A stretch of DNA of 64,000 nucleotides from Prochlorococcus marinus str. MIT 9401. GTDB lineage: Bacteria; Cyanobacteriota; Cyanobacteriia; PCC-6307; Cyanobiaceae. The notes beneath the pieces were generated by a model. It was given only the letters and a program-made list of their open reading frames with translations. It searched no databases and was not told the DNA's origin. The DNA is taken from assembly GCF_000760095.1 (NCBI RefSeq), contig NZ_JNAR01000005.1, forward strand, positions 1-64,000, in the 5' to 3' direction. Positions 9,272 through 19,627 of this stretch are shown piece by piece (within the stretch, counting starts at the first letter, position 1; each line of letters starts with the position of its first letter). Position numbers and translations under genes: made by a program.

Positions 9272-11098
9272 ATGTCTCAACAAATTATCATCGCTGAGCA
9301 GGCTCGAATTGCAGCACTACTCACTGATGATCGAGTTGATGAATTAATCGTCGCACAAGGTCAATATCAAATTGGCGATATTTTTTTAGGAACAGTCGAA
9401 AATGTTCTCCCTGGCATTGATGCTGCCTTCATAAATATTGGTGATAGTGACAAAAATGGATTCATCCATGTTTCAGATTTAGGTCCATTAAGACTCAAAA
9501 AAGGAATATTAGGAATAACTGAATTACTAGAACCAAAACAAAAAGTTCTAGTACAGGTAATGAAAGAACCCACAGGAACAAAAGGTCCTAGACTCACTGG
9601 TAGTATCTCAATACCTGGAAAATACATTATATTGCAGCCGCATGGACAAGGAGTAAATATTTCTAGAAAAATAAATACAGAAACAGAGAGAAGCCGTTTA
9701 AAAGCTCTTGGGGTTTTAATAAAACCACCAAGCACAGGTTTACTTTTTAGAACGGAGGCTGAAAAGATAAAAGAGGAACTACTTATTGAAGATTTAGAAA
9801 ATTTAATTCAACAATGGGAAAACATCTTAAAAGTTACTGAGAGTTCTAACCCCCCAAATTTAATAAAAAGAGATGATGATTTTTCTCTTAAGATTTTGAG
9901 AGATCATATTAAATCATCAACTAAAAAAATTATTATCGATAGTCAATTTTCAGTTGAAAGAGCAAAAGATTTTTTAATAGATTATGAATCTAATATAGAT
10001 ATTGAGTTTCACGACAACACTTTATTAGGTCAAAATATTTTAGATAAATACCAAATTAAAACAACAATTCAAAAAGCCCTTCTTCCGAGAGTCGATCTTC
10101 CTTCAGGAGGTTATATAATTATCGAACCAACTGAAGCTCTTACTGTAATTGATGTAAACTCTGGATCATTTACAAGGTCTGCGAATTCAAGACAAACCGT
10201 TTTGTGGACAAATTGCGAAGCAGCAGTTGAAATCTCAAGACAAATGAAATTAAGAAATATTGGCGGAGTTATCGTAGTAGATTTTATTGATATGGAATCA
10301 AGAAGAGATCAATTTCAGTTACTTGAACATTTTACTTCAGCAATAAAAGATGATTCTGCTAGGCCTCAAATAGCTCAGCTTACTGAATTAGGTTTAGTTG
10401 AGCTAACAAGAAAAAGACAAGGTCAAAACATATATGAATTATTTGGTAAAAAATGTTCTACTTGCAATGGTACAGGTCATGTAGAGAATAAATTAGATTA
10501 TGAAATTGAAAATCTAAAAATTAAAAATGTTGAAGCAAAGGCTAATAAGTCCAATAATACAAAACCTGTAAATATAGATATTTCTCAATCAACTGATAAG
10601 AAAGAAAAAATAATTGAAAAAGATTTATTAAACGCAAAGAACAAGAATAAAGAGGAATCTTCTAACAAAAAAGAAAATGATAATGATGATTTGATATCAT
10701 TTAATTCAAAAGAAAAAAATTTAATAACAGTTGATCTTACTAATGATGAAAAAATTGTTTTCAGCCAATTAGGTATTAATCCATTAATCAAGTTAGGGAA
10801 AGAATATCTCACTAGCAATAATTTTGTTCGTTTAAAAGAAAATAATGAGGAAAAAGAAAAAACTTTAAGTAATAAAAAAACAAAAACGAAACTAATTCAA
10901 AAAGTCTCAAAATCTAATGAAGCTGATGAGATTCAAATTAATAGTGAAAAAAATTCAAATCCTAAAGATAAATCAATTCAAAAAACGGATGAGAATAAAG
11001 AAGTTGTACTTTTAGATAAGAAAAATGAAATTGAACCAACAGATGATATAAATAATGCAAGAAAAAGAAGGAGAAGGTCTTCAGCAACTATTGAATAA
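9272..11098 (+). CDS. rne: Ribonuclease E/G
   Basis: 608-residue endoribonuclease that starts mRNA decay and processes rRNA/tRNA. An S1-type RNA-binding domain (about 35-120) is followed by the catalytic domain with Mg2+-binding Asp in VIDVNSGSF (D294) and DFIDME (D340), then the Zn-link C395-x2-C398 (CSTCNG). Residues ~405-590 are low-complexity Lys/Glu/Asn-rich and presumably disordered. The protein ends in an Arg cluster ([12 protein letters not shown]); in other cyanobacteria a C-terminal oligo-Arg stretch is reported to dock polynucleotide phosphorylase. The 3' end overlaps rnhB. Confidence 0.95.
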   Translation: MSQQIIIAEQARIAALLTDDRVDELIVAQGQYQIGDIFLGTVENVLPGIDAAFINIGDSDKNGFIHVSDLGPLRLKKGILGITELLEPKQKVLVQVMKEPTGTKGPRLTGSISIPGKYIILQPHGQGVNISRKINTETERSRLKALGVLIKPPSTGLLFRTEAEKIKEELLIEDLENLIQQWENILKVTESSNPPNLIKRDDDFSLKILRDHIKSSTKKIIIDSQFSVERAKDFLIDYESNIDIEFHDNTLLGQNILDKYQIKTTIQKALLPRVDLPSGGYIIIEPTEALTVIDVNSGSFTRSANSRQTVLWTNCEAAVEISRQMKLRNIGGVIVVDFIDMESRRDQFQLLEHFTSAIKDDSARPQIAQLTELGLVELTRKRQGQNIYELFGKKCSTCNGTGHVENKLDYEIENLKIKNVEAKANKSNNTKPVNIDISQSTDKKEKIIEKDLLNAKNKNKEESSNKKENDNDDLISFNSKEKNLITVDLTNDEKIVFSQLGINPLIKLGKEYLTSNNFVRLKENNEEKEKTLSNKKTKTKLIQKVSKSNEADEIQINSEKNSNPKDKSIQKTDENKEVVLLDKKNEIEPTDDINNARKRRRRSSATIE

Positions 11099-11672
11099 AA
11101 TATCCGAAATTGGAATAGATGAAGTGGGAAGAGGAGCAGTCTTTGGGCCAGTTTTCTCGGCAGTTGTAGTATTAAATGAAAAAAATAAACAAACCTTAGA
11201 ACATTTTGGAGTTAAGGATAGTAAAAAATTAACTCCCAAAAAAAGAAAATTACTTTTGCCGAAAATTTTATTACTTTCTTCAGATTATGGAATTGGGCAA
11301 TCTTCAGCAAGGGAAATAGATACGTTAGGAATCAGAGTTGCTACTGAACTTTCAATGATAAGGGCATTAAACAAATTAAAAAAGAAACCATCTGAGCTTT
11401 TAATTGATGGCCCATTATTATTAAGGCCATGGAAAGGAATTCAGAAAAATATTGTGGCAGGAGATTCGAAATTTATATCAATAGCCTCAGCAAGCATAGT
11501 TGCAAAAGTATCTCGCGACAATCTAATGGAAAGATTAGAAAAAAAGTACTCAGGATACTTTATCTTTAAAAATAAAGGTTATGGAACAAAAGAACATCTC
11601 TCAATTATCAAAGATTACGGAACTACAAATCTACATAGGAAAAGTTTTTTAAAAAAATCAAATCTTTTTTAA
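11055..11672 (+). CDS. rnhB: Ribonuclease HII
   Basis: 205-residue type II RNase H that removes ribonucleotides and RNA primers from DNA hybrids. The DEDD-type metal motif begins GIDEVGRG; the second part ([31 protein letters not shown]) supplies the other acidic residues. The ATG at 11055 gives a 44-nt overlap with rne. An in-frame TTG at 11091, just before the conserved [10 protein letters not shown], is an alternative start. Either way it is translationally linked to rne. The 3' end overlaps the convergent DUF1997 gene by 15 nt. Confidence 0.93.
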   Translation: MQEKEGEGLQQLLNKISEIGIDEVGRGAVFGPVFSAVVVLNEKNKQTLEHFGVKDSKKLTPKKRKLLLPKILLLSSDYGIGQSSAREIDTLGIRVATELSMIRALNKLKKKPSELLIDGPLLLRPWKGIQKNIVAGDSKFISIASASIVAKVSRDNLMERLEKKYSGYFIFKNKGYGTKEHLSIIKDYGTTNLHRKSFLKKSNLF

Positions 11673-12176
11673 TTCACACCAATCTAAAAAATCTTTGACT
11701 AATTGCTGTTGAACTCGTGCCTTTATACCCAACAAGATTCCATTTAATACAGAATGACCAGTAGATTCCAAAATTTTTTTTGGTACAAGCTTCAATAAAG
11801 GCGGTTGGCTCACAGAGACTCCTAAAAGTGCCTCGCCCTCTAATCCAACATCAGTTGCTTCTAAATTCGCCTTCAATATAAGATTAAAGTCATCTATTAT
11901 CCCCAAACCATCTAAAGTACTTTCAAGGGCACTCATTCTTAAAATTCCATCTTTATTATCTACTGCAATTAAAACAACAGGGTTAATATCTAATTGAAAA
12001 ACTTTAAAACTTGTTACTGTATACTTATATCTACCTTCACCTTCAAGCACTAATTTTTTGGAGTCCAGCATTGCTCCAACAACTCTTTCTTCTTCCAAAA
12101 GATATGAGGAAAGATATTCTTTATTTCGTTTTACAGAAAGTTTAAGTTTCTGTTTAGCATCAAAAGACAATAGCAT
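11658..12176 (-). CDS. DUF1997 family protein
   Basis: 172-residue soluble protein resembling DUF1997, a family found in cyanobacteria and plastids with no settled function. There are no transmembrane segments. It is rich in alternating hydrophobic beta-strand patterns ([20 protein letters not shown]) with a C-terminal helix ending [11 protein letters not shown]. It is convergent with rnhB (15-nt overlap) and divergent from pheA (52 bp). Function is not assigned. Confidence 0.75.
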   Translation of the reverse strand: MLLSFDAKQKLKLSVKRNKEYLSSYLLEEERVVGAMLDSKKLVLEGEGRYKYTVTSFKVFQLDINPVVLIAVDNKDGILRMSALESTLDGLGIIDDFNLILKANLEATDVGLEGEALLGVSVSQPPLLKLVPKKILESTGHSVLNGILLGIKARVQQQLVKDFLDWCELKKI

Positions 12177-12228
12177 TTTCTATATTTCTCCAATGCTTAT
12201 TTGATCTCTTTTTTTCTTAAAATTAATC

Positions 12229-13074
12229 ATGCGCAAACAAGTTGCATATTTAGGTCCCAAAGGAACATACGCAGAAAAAGCAGCTCATATTTTATCAAAG
12301 CTAGCCAATTTTCAGACACCTATATTTGTACCATGTAATGGGTTACATTCGGTGATTAAATCAATAGCCTACAACAATTGTGATGCTGCTGTAGTACCTA
12401 TTGAAAATTCAGTAGAGGGGGGAGTTACAGCTACTTTAGATGCACTATGGAAATTTCCGGATATATTCATTAATAAGGCAATTGTTTTACCAATAAAACA
12501 TGCATTAATTAGTGATGGAGAACTTTCAATCATTTCAGAAGTTTTATCACACCCTCAAGCATTAGCTCAATGTTCAGAATGGTTATCTGAAAATCTTCCA
12601 AATGCAATACCTCTCCCCACCAATTCAACATCAGAAGCTGTGAATATGGTTAAGGGGAGTAAATTTAGAGCGGCTATTGGTTCAAAATCATTAATCCAAA
12701 TTGAAGGACTTAAAGAATTAGCCTACCCTATTAACGATGTCCCAGGTAATTGCACCAGATTTGTCTTACTCAGCAAAGAAATAAATCGTAGTACAGCAAA
12801 TATTGCAAGTTTTGCTTTCTCATTAATTTCAAATACACCTGGATCATTACTTAAGGCTCTGAATTATATTGCAGATTTTGGATTTAACATGAGTAAAATA
12901 GAATCAAGACCTTCTAAAAGAGAATTAGGCGAATATATAATTTATATTGATTTAGAAATAAATAATCAAAATAACATTGGGAATCTTCTCGATTTAAAAA
13001 ATAATCTAAAGCCCTTATGTAATAATTTTGTAGATTTCGGAAATTATTTTTCTGAAAAAGTAGAATTAGGTTAA
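12229..13074 (+). CDS. pheA: Prephenate dehydratase
   Basis: 281-residue monofunctional enzyme converting prephenate to phenylpyruvate in phenylalanine synthesis. The catalytic domain (1-~180) starts YLGPKGTYAEKAA, with VPIENSVEGG and the key T176-R177-F178 in NCTRFVLL. A C-terminal ACT domain (about 190-270, TPGSLLKALNYIADFGFNMSKIESRP) gives feedback control by phenylalanine. There is no chorismate mutase domain, so mutase must be supplied elsewhere. The stop lies one base from the convergent methyltransferase stop. Confidence 0.95.
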   Translation: MRKQVAYLGPKGTYAEKAAHILSKLANFQTPIFVPCNGLHSVIKSIAYNNCDAAVVPIENSVEGGVTATLDALWKFPDIFINKAIVLPIKHALISDGELSIISEVLSHPQALAQCSEWLSENLPNAIPLPTNSTSEAVNMVKGSKFRAAIGSKSLIQIEGLKELAYPINDVPGNCTRFVLLSKEINRSTANIASFAFSLISNTPGSLLKALNYIADFGFNMSKIESRPSKRELGEYIIYIDLEINNQNNIGNLLDLKNNLKPLCNNFVDFGNYFSEKVELG

Positions 13075-13075
13075 G

Positions 13076-14011
13076 TTATCCTCTGCATTTATAAACTCCA
13101 AACTCCATTAAACCTTTTCTAAATGCCCAATTCATAAGAAGTATTGTTGGGATCTCTCTAATAGACTTAACTATCGCTAAAGGGCCAAGAGACAAAATTG
13201 AAAAAGGCCTCCTAAAACCCTCAAAAATAGAGTCGTACCAAGAAGGATTTGTATAAAAATTCCAATTTTCAGAAATAACCCTTCCCAAACTGTTTTTATT
13301 AGTTCCAAGAATATTAGCAAATTCGTTAATACTAATAAAATTTGGATGTACCCATTGTTCAAGTAATTGTTTAAGAACCAAATTCTCAAAAAAAGATGGG
13401 GGACTATGCCTGAGATCTCTTGAGTTCCAATCAGCAAATGCTAAATAACCACCAGGTCTTAAAGTTCTTAGCATTTCATCAGCAAACTTAGTTTTGTCAT
13501 TCATGTGCGCTCCTGCCTCAACACTCCAAACCCCATCAAAGGATCCGTCTTCAAATTCTAAATCCATTGCATCCATAACTTGGAAGTTGCAATTAAGGCC
13601 AGAAGGTGTAAGTTCTCTTGCTCTTTTTACTTGAGCAGGGCTAATTGTAATTCCAGTAACGTTAAACCCATAATGTTTTGCAAGAATCCTAGAGCTTCCT
13701 CCTATTCCGCAACCTACATCAAGTATTCTGGAACCTTTTGGCAATTTGTCTAATTCACTCCACCTTACTAACTCATGAACAAATTTAGCTTTAGCCTTCC
13801 TAAAGTCAATGTTTTTTTTTCCAGAGGGATAAAAGCCCAAATGAATATGTTCTCCCCATAATCTCTCAAGTAATTTGTCCTCAGTCCAAGCATCATATGC
13901 AGAGGCTACTGTACCAGAAGAAATGTATTTTCTAGCATTAATCCTCCAAATGAAAAATAATACTAAAAATAATAAAACTATTAAAAAAAAAGTCAATATT
14001 AATTCAAACAT
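13076..14011 (-). CDS. MPBQ/MSBQ-type quinone methyltransferase
   Basis: 311-residue SAM-dependent methyltransferase with an N-terminal membrane segment (about 2-22) and SAM motif I ILDVGCGIGG (96-105), followed by YGFNVTGITISPAQVKRA and VWSVEAGAHM. From memory the pattern closely follows Synechocystis Sll0418, the 2-methyl-6-phytyl/solanyl-benzoquinone methyltransferase of tocopherol and plastoquinone synthesis. In an organism with little or no tocopherol the likely job is the last plastoquinone ring methylation, at the membrane. The start directly abuts the stop of the LON-domain gene, so the two are coupled. Confidence 0.85.
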   Translation of the reverse strand: MFELILTFFLIVLLFLVLFFIWRINARKYISSGTVASAYDAWTEDKLLERLWGEHIHLGFYPSGKKNIDFRKAKAKFVHELVRWSELDKLPKGSRILDVGCGIGGSSRILAKHYGFNVTGITISPAQVKRARELTPSGLNCNFQVMDAMDLEFEDGSFDGVWSVEAGAHMNDKTKFADEMLRTLRPGGYLAFADWNSRDLRHSPPSFFENLVLKQLLEQWVHPNFISINEFANILGTNKNSLGRVISENWNFYTNPSWYDSIFEGFRRPFSILSLGPLAIVKSIREIPTILLMNWAFRKGLMEFGVYKCRG

Positions 14012-14668
14012 TTAATTTTCTTTGGTATCAGGAAAACTTTCTTTCAAGGCTGTTCTTGCTGCAAGTTGTTTTCTTGTATGATCAAGCATTTCATACTCCC
14101 TTTGCAAACGAGTATAAGTATTGCGTTCCTCTAAAAGTCTTTGCTGTTCATAAGCAACTGGACCACCAAGATGAGCTCCAATCCAAAATGATAATTCCAT
14201 GGGATTATCAGGTAGTTTATCCGGTAGGTTGTTCCGAGTATTAGTCAATTTACTTGTTAGATTAATAACATCGCTTAACGCAACTGTGACTTGCTCTTTT
14301 AGAAAATCTAACTTTTGAAAATTTTCAGTATTATCATCGCTAATCCAACTTACCATTGCAGAATAGAATGGAGTTGAACGAATAATCTCTAATACTTGAA
14401 ATCTTTGTTGACCCAAAGTAACAATATTACTTCTACCATCTTCGGCAGTTTGATGTTTTATTATTTGTGCGCAACAACCAATATTGGCCATACTTTTGGT
14501 GCTTGAATCCCATTTTATAACTCCAAACATGGAATCACTCTCCAAAACAGTTTTAAGCATGATTCTGTATCTAGATTCAAAAATATGTAAAGGCAATACT
14601 TCTTGGGGGAAAAGGACTACCTCCGGCAAAGGAAATAAAGGCAATTCCCTTACTGAGAGCTCTCCCAT
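14012..14668 (-). CDS. LON N-terminal (substrate-binding) domain protein
   Basis: 218 residues consisting of a stand-alone Lon N-domain: ELPLFPLPEVVLFPQEVLPLHIFE at the start, then the IKHQTAEDGRSNIVTLGQQRF region and a C-terminal coiled helix. There is no AAA+ ATPase and no Ser-Lys protease domain, so it is not a Lon protease. Such proteins are common in cyanobacteria and are thought to bind unfolded proteins, but the role is unproven. It follows rpsJ (56 bp) at the end of the str cluster. Confidence 0.85.
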   Translation of the reverse strand: MGELSVRELPLFPLPEVVLFPQEVLPLHIFESRYRIMLKTVLESDSMFGVIKWDSSTKSMANIGCCAQIIKHQTAEDGRSNIVTLGQQRFQVLEIIRSTPFYSAMVSWISDDNTENFQKLDFLKEQVTVALSDVINLTSKLTNTRNNLPDKLPDNPMELSFWIGAHLGGPVAYEQQRLLEERNTYTRLQREYEMLDHTRKQLAARTALKESFPDTKEN

Positions 14669-14724
14669 TTAAACCTCATTCACATTTAATTATACTAATA
14701 AATTTAAGTCGTTTTTGGGTTATC

Positions 14725-15045
14725 TTAAAGTTTAACTTCTATATCTACACCACTAGGAAGATCCAACTTCATTAGAGCATCAATAGTTTTTGCAGAAGGA
14801 CTATAAATATCAATTATTCTTCTATGGGTTCTTGTTTCAAAATGCTCTCTAGAATCTTTATCAACATGGGGTGACCTTAAAACACAATAAATTTTCCTCT
14901 TTGTAGGTAAAGGTATTGGACCTATTGCTGATGCAGAAGTAGTGTCGGCAGTTTGAATTATCTTATCGCAAGACAAATCTAACATTCTTCTGTCGAATGC
15001 TTTTAGTCTTATTCTTATTTTTTGTTGTGCAATTGATGCAGTCAT
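14725..15045 (-). CDS. rpsJ: 30S ribosomal protein S10
   Basis: 106-residue S10 (NusE) of the 30S head, also a transcription antitermination factor. Recognised by [15 protein letters not shown], the loop [29 protein letters not shown] and ending [13 protein letters not shown]. As in other cyanobacteria it follows tuf in the str cluster instead of leading the S10 operon. The 99-bp spacer from tuf carries a strong hairpin. Confidence 0.97.
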   Translation of the reverse strand: MTASIAQQKIRIRLKAFDRRMLDLSCDKIIQTADTTSASAIGPIPLPTKRKIYCVLRSPHVDKDSREHFETRTHRRIIDIYSPSAKTIDALMKLDLPSGVDIEVKL

Positions 15046-15051
15046 GATTTC

Positions 15052-15092
15052 AAAAAAACAACTAGTGTAGGGCCATTAATTAAATGGCCCTA
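15052..15092 (-). terminator. tuf-rpsJ hairpin, possible terminator/attenuator
   Basis: A 10-bp perfect stem TAGGGCCATT/AATGGCCCTA (15068-15077 with 15083-15092, 5-nt loop) lies downstream of tuf. Nine bases after the stem on the minus strand comes a run of seven T (15058-15052), immediately before the rpsJ start. The gap between stem and T-run makes it an imperfect intrinsic terminator; it could be a partial terminator lowering readthrough from tuf, or an mRNA end stabiliser. Confidence 0.55.
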
Positions 15093-15144
15093 ATCCATTT
15101 ACTTATATTAAGTGATCAAGGTTAAATTCTTAAAATTCAATATA

Positions 15145-16344
15145 TTATTTGAGAATTTTAGAAACAACTCCAGCACCAATAGTACGACCACCTTCACGGA
15201 TAGCGAATCTCATACCTTGTTCAATAGCTACTGGACAAATTAATTCTCCAGTCATCTTGATTCTGTCGCCTGGCATAACCATTTCTACGTTAGAACCATC
15301 ATCAGAAGTAAAGGCAGTGATTTGACCTGTTACATCAGTTGTTCTGATATAAAACTGTGGCCTATATCCCGCAAAGAAAGGAGTATGTCTACCACCCTCT
15401 TCTTTTTTGAGAACGTAGACTTCTCCTTCAAACTGAGTATGAGGAGTAATGGATCCTTTCTTTACAAGGACCATTCCTCTTTCAATATCTTCTTTTTGAA
15501 CTCCACGTAAAAGTAAGCCAACATTATCGCCAGCCATACCTTCATCTAGAAGTTTTCGGAACATCTCAACTCCAGTAACAGTTGTTAACCTTGTATCTCT
15601 TATTCCAACTATTTCTACTTCCTCTCCAACTTTAACTTTTCCTCTTTCAATTCTTCCAGTAGCAACAGTTCCTCTACCAGTAATTGAGAAAACGTCTTCA
15701 ACTGCCATCAAGAATGGTTTATCAACCTCTCTTTCAGGTTCAGGAATATTAGAATCAACTGCCTTCATTAATTCTTCAATTTTTGATTCCCAAGTAGAAT
15801 CCCCTTCAAGAGCTTTTAAACCTGAAACTTGAACTATAGGAATATCATCTCCAGGGAAATCATAACTATCTAATAGTTCTCTGATTTCCATTTCAACAAG
15901 TTCAATAATTTCTTCATCATCAACCATATCGCACTTGTTAAGAGCTACTACAAGAGCTGGAACTCCAACTTGTTTAGCTAGAAGAATATGCTCTTTCGTT
16001 TGAGCCATAGGACCATCTGTAGCTGCACAAACTAGAATAGCTCCGTCCATTTGGGCGGCTCCTGTAATCATGTTTTTTACATAATCAGCATGCCCAGGGC
16101 AATCGACATGAGCATAATGTCTTCCTTCAGTTTCATATTCTACATGAGCTGTATTGATGGTAATGCCACGCTCTCTTTCTTCAGGAGCACCATCAATGTC
16201 TCCATAGTCTTGAGCTTGAGCTTGACCTTTTTTTGCTAATACATTTGTAATAGCAGCAGTTAGTGTTGTCTTTCCATGATCAACATGGCCAATAGTACCT
16301 ATGTTGACATGTGGTTTGTTCCTTTCGAACTTCTCGCGAGCCAT
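15145..16344 (-). CDS. tuf: Elongation factor Tu
   Basis: 399-residue GTPase that carries aminoacyl-tRNA to the ribosome. G1 GHVDHGKT (19-26), G3 DCPGH, G4 NKCD, and beta-barrel domains 2 and 3 ending [10 protein letters not shown] are all intact. It is a single copy here, the fourth gene of the str cluster, 45 bp after fusA. Confidence 0.98.
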   Translation of the reverse strand: MAREKFERNKPHVNIGTIGHVDHGKTTLTAAITNVLAKKGQAQAQDYGDIDGAPEERERGITINTAHVEYETEGRHYAHVDCPGHADYVKNMITGAAQMDGAILVCAATDGPMAQTKEHILLAKQVGVPALVVALNKCDMVDDEEIIELVEMEIRELLDSYDFPGDDIPIVQVSGLKALEGDSTWESKIEELMKAVDSNIPEPEREVDKPFLMAVEDVFSITGRGTVATGRIERGKVKVGEEVEIVGIRDTRLTTVTGVEMFRKLLDEGMAGDNVGLLLRGVQKEDIERGMVLVKKGSITPHTQFEGEVYVLKKEEGGRHTPFFAGYRPQFYIRTTDVTGQITAFTSDDGSNVEMVMPGDRIKMTGELICPVAIEQGMRFAIREGGRTIGAGVVSKILK

Positions 16345-16389
16345 TTTGAATTAAAGAATCGAGGGTTTAATAGTGTTTTAGTTTAGAGA

Positions 16390-18465
16390 TCAGGAGTTGC
16401 CCTGATTCTTGGAAATGATAGCTTCAGCAACATTACGAGGAACTTCCTCATAGTTTGCGAACTCCATTGAAAATATACCCCGACCTTGAGTCATTGATCG
16501 GAGTTGAGTGGCATAACCGAACATTTCGGCTAAGGGCACTTTGGCCTGTACCTTAGACAATCCATCATCGACAGATTGTCCTTCTACTTGACCTCTTCTA
16601 GAAGAGAGATCACCAATTACAGATCCAAGAAAGTCTTCAGGACTTTCGACCTCAACTTTCATCATAGGCTCTAAAAGGACAGGATTGCATTTTTTAACCC
16701 CGTCTTTGAAAGCCATGGAACCTGCAATTTTGAAGGCCATTTCAGATGAGTCTACATCGTGGAATGAACCATCGACTAGTGTTACTTTTACATCAATGAG
16801 TGGATAACCGGCAAGAACACCAGATTCACAGGTTTCTTTCATTCCATTAGATGCAGGCCCAATGTACTCTTTTGGTACAGCTCCCCCAACAATTTTGTTT
16901 ACAAATTCAAAACCTTTACCAACTTCAGCGGGTTCCATTTCAATAATTACATGACCATATTGACCTTTTCCTCCAGTTTGTCTTGCATATTTACCTTCAC
17001 CTTTAGAACTTGATCTTATTGTCTCTCTGTATGAAACTTGTGGGGCTCCAATATTAGCTTCAACTTTAAATTCCCTTAACATTCTGTCAACAAGGATTTC
17101 TAAATGCAACTCACCCATACCTGCAATAACAGTTTGATTTGTCTCAGGATCTGTGCTTACCCTAAAAGTTGGATCCTCTTCAGACAAAGCAGTTAAAGCT
17201 TTTGATAATTTTTCCATATCGCCTTTAGTTTTTGGCTCAACAGCCACAGAGATAACTGGTTCAGGTATAAACAATGTCTCCAAAACTATTGGATCTTCTG
17301 TGTTACATAAAGTATCGCCAGTTGTTGTATTTTTAAGACCTAATACAGCTCCTAAATCCCCAGCCCTCAGTTCATCAACCTCCTCTCTTTCATCAGCCTT
17401 AAGAATCACTAGTCTTGAAATTCTTTCTTTAGCATCCTTAGTGGAATTCATTACATAACTTCCCTTTGAAAGAACACCGGAATACATTCTTACAAAAGTT
17501 AATTTTCCATAAGGATCTGACATGACTTTGAAAGCTAATGCACTGAAAGGAGCATTATCATCTGAGGGTCTAACATCTTCTTTTCCACTTGGTAAAACAC
17601 CTTGTATTGGTTTCACATCAACTGGAGCTGGCAAATAATCAACAACAGCGTCTAATACAAGTTGAACTCCTTTATTCTTAAAAGCTGATCCGCAGAGAAC
17701 AGGAACTAACCCATGTTTTAAAACACCTTCTCTAATACCTTTTTTCAATTGTTCTGTAGATAATTCTCCTGTTTCGAGAAAAATCTCAATTAACTCTTCA
17801 TCATTTTCTGCGACACTTTCCATTAACTTGAGTCTCCATTCAGCAGCCTCATCCTTCATTTCAGATGGAATCGGTGCTTCTTCAATATCGGTACCTAAGT
17901 CATTTTTGTAAAGATATGCTTTGTTGGCTACTAGATCAATAATTCCTGTAAGATCGCCTTCAGCTCCAATAGGTAGTTGAATTGGGAGTGCATTTGCCTT
18001 AAGTCGATCTTTAATTTGTTTATTGACTTTTAGAAAGTCTGCACCAGTCCTGTCCATTTTATTAACAAAAACCATTCTTGGGACAGAATATCTATCTGCT
18101 TGACGCCAAACTGTTTCAGATTGAGGCTGAACTCCACCAACTGCGCAAAACACAGCAATAACTCCATCCAAGACCCTCATTGATCTTTCAACTTCAATTG
18201 TAAAGTCAACATGTCCAGGAGTATCAATAATATTAATTCTATGATCTTGCCAACTAGTAGATATTGCTGCAGCAGTGATAGTAATTCCTCTTTCTCTTTC
18301 TTGAGCCATCCAATCTGTTACAGCAGCACCATCATGTACTTCTCCAATCTTGTGAACAACACCTGAATAAAACAAAATTCTTTCAGTAGTTGTAGTCTTC
18401 CCAGCATCGATATGAGCGGCTATACCTATGTTCCTTACTCGTTCTAGGGGAAAGTCGCGTGCCAA
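16390..18465 (-). CDS. fusA: Elongation factor G
   Basis: 691-residue translocation GTPase. G1 AHIDAGKT (17-24), switch [10 protein letters not shown] and G4 NKMD are present, followed by domains II-V; normal length for bacterial EF-G1. It lies between rpsG (96-bp spacer) and tuf in the standard str order. Confidence 0.98.
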   Translation of the reverse strand: MARDFPLERVRNIGIAAHIDAGKTTTTERILFYSGVVHKIGEVHDGAAVTDWMAQERERGITITAAAISTSWQDHRINIIDTPGHVDFTIEVERSMRVLDGVIAVFCAVGGVQPQSETVWRQADRYSVPRMVFVNKMDRTGADFLKVNKQIKDRLKANALPIQLPIGAEGDLTGIIDLVANKAYLYKNDLGTDIEEAPIPSEMKDEAAEWRLKLMESVAENDEELIEIFLETGELSTEQLKKGIREGVLKHGLVPVLCGSAFKNKGVQLVLDAVVDYLPAPVDVKPIQGVLPSGKEDVRPSDDNAPFSALAFKVMSDPYGKLTFVRMYSGVLSKGSYVMNSTKDAKERISRLVILKADEREEVDELRAGDLGAVLGLKNTTTGDTLCNTEDPIVLETLFIPEPVISVAVEPKTKGDMEKLSKALTALSEEDPTFRVSTDPETNQTVIAGMGELHLEILVDRMLREFKVEANIGAPQVSYRETIRSSSKGEGKYARQTGGKGQYGHVIIEMEPAEVGKGFEFVNKIVGGAVPKEYIGPASNGMKETCESGVLAGYPLIDVKVTLVDGSFHDVDSSEMAFKIAGSMAFKDGVKKCNPVLLEPMMKVEVESPEDFLGSVIGDLSSRRGQVEGQSVDDGLSKVQAKVPLAEMFGYATQLRSMTQGRGIFSMEFANYEEVPRNVAEAIISKNQGNS

Positions 18466-18561
18466 TTTTAAAGCTCCAAATAAAATAATTTTGATAAGTG
18501 TAGTTCACCCAAAAAGTAAACTTTAATAATAATAAACTACTTAAGTACCTTTTTGATGAAA

Positions 18562-19032
18562 TTAATATCTGTAATGTGCAAAAGCCTTATTAGCTTCAGC
18601 CATTTTATGAGTATCTTCTCTTTTTTTAACTGCACTTCCAGTTTCATTTGCTGCATCCATCAGCTCGCCAGCAAGTTTTTGGGACATACTTTTGCCATTT
18701 CTTGCACGTGAGAATGTAACAAGCCATCTTAATGCCATAGCTGTACCCCTCTCTTGACGCACTTCCATAGGTACTTGATAAGTTGCTCCACCAACTCTTC
18801 TAGCTCGCACCTCCACAAGAGGAGTAGCATTTTTTACAGCTGTTTCAAATAATTCGACTGCATTTCCACCTGTTCTCTCGCTAATTAAAGAAAAAGCATC
18901 AGACAATATTCTTTGAGCTGTAGATTTTTTTCCATGTTTCATCAATCGAGAAATCATCATTGAAGCAAGACGACTATTAAATTGAGGATCTGGAAGAACT
19001 GGTCTTTTTACTGCTGCATTACGACGTGACAT
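18562..19032 (-). CDS. rpsG: 30S ribosomal protein S7
   Basis: 156-residue S7, primary assembly protein of the 30S head binding 16S rRNA near the E site. Begins [20 protein letters not shown]; the beta-hairpin region [20 protein letters not shown] and tail [14 protein letters not shown] are typical. It follows rpsL by 25 bp. Confidence 0.98.
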   Translation of the reverse strand: MSRRNAAVKRPVLPDPQFNSRLASMMISRLMKHGKKSTAQRILSDAFSLISERTGGNAVELFETAVKNATPLVEVRARRVGGATYQVPMEVRQERGTAMALRWLVTFSRARNGKSMSQKLAGELMDAANETGSAVKKREDTHKMAEANKAFAHYRY

Positions 19033-19057
19033 GTTTTTAAAAAGTGATGTTTACAAA

Positions 19058-19432
19058 TTAATCTTTTGGAGCTTTTGCTCCATACTTAGATCTGGATTGA
19101 CGTCTATCTTTGACTCCAGCGGTATCTAAAGTTCCTCTTATTATATGATATCTAACTCCTGGCAAATCCTTAACTCTTCCACCCCTTAGCAGCACTACAG
19201 AGTGTTCTTGCAAATTATGACCAATTCCAGGAATATAAGCCGTTACTTCGAAGCCAGAAGTTAATCTCACCCTTGCAACTTTTCTTAAAGCTGAATTAGG
19301 TTTTTTAGGTGTTGAAGTATAAACTCTCGTACATACGCCTCTTCTTTCTGGGCAAGCTTTTAATGCAGGAGATTTTGTTTTCCTAGTCAGACGTTTTCTT
19401 TCTGAACCTATTAATTGTGAGATGGTAGGCAT
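19058..19432 (-). CDS. rpsL: 30S ribosomal protein S12
   Basis: 124-residue decoding-centre protein. The conserved loops [17 protein letters not shown] and [14 protein letters not shown], which hold the residues where streptomycin resistance arises in other bacteria, are wild-type-like (Lys in PKKPNSA). First gene of the str cluster; it faces gltB across a 195-bp AT-rich spacer that must contain both promoters. Confidence 0.98.
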   Translation of the reverse strand: MPTISQLIGSERKRLTRKTKSPALKACPERRGVCTRVYTSTPKKPNSALRKVARVRLTSGFEVTAYIPGIGHNLQEHSVVLLRGGRVKDLPGVRYHIIRGTLDTAGVKDRRQSRSKYGAKAPKD

Positions 19433-19584
19433 CTATTATATTCTAAAAAAAATTAACACCTAAACATCATAACCCTTTATGAGCACCAACTAAAAGTTTT
19501 TAATGATATTTTTTCTAAAAATTTGTGAAATTAAAATTTTTGGTAAATATTAATTATCTTTATATTTATTTTCATATTTATTTT

Positions 19585-19590
19585 TATAAT
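19585..19590 (+). promoter_or_regulatory. Candidate -10 element of gltB
   Basis: TATAAT at 19585-19590 lies 37 bp before the gltB start. The leader between them is built of AAAT/AAAAT short repeats. No good -35 was seen, and no NtcA site of the GTA-N8-TAC form was found in the spacer. Confidence 0.4.
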
Positions 19591-19627
19591 GTAAATAAAT
19601 AAATAACTAAATAAAATAAAATAATCT

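Noticed and set aside
19433-19627. NtcA site upstream of gltB
   Set aside because: The closest string, GTAAATATTAATTA, lacks the required TAC half at the right spacing.
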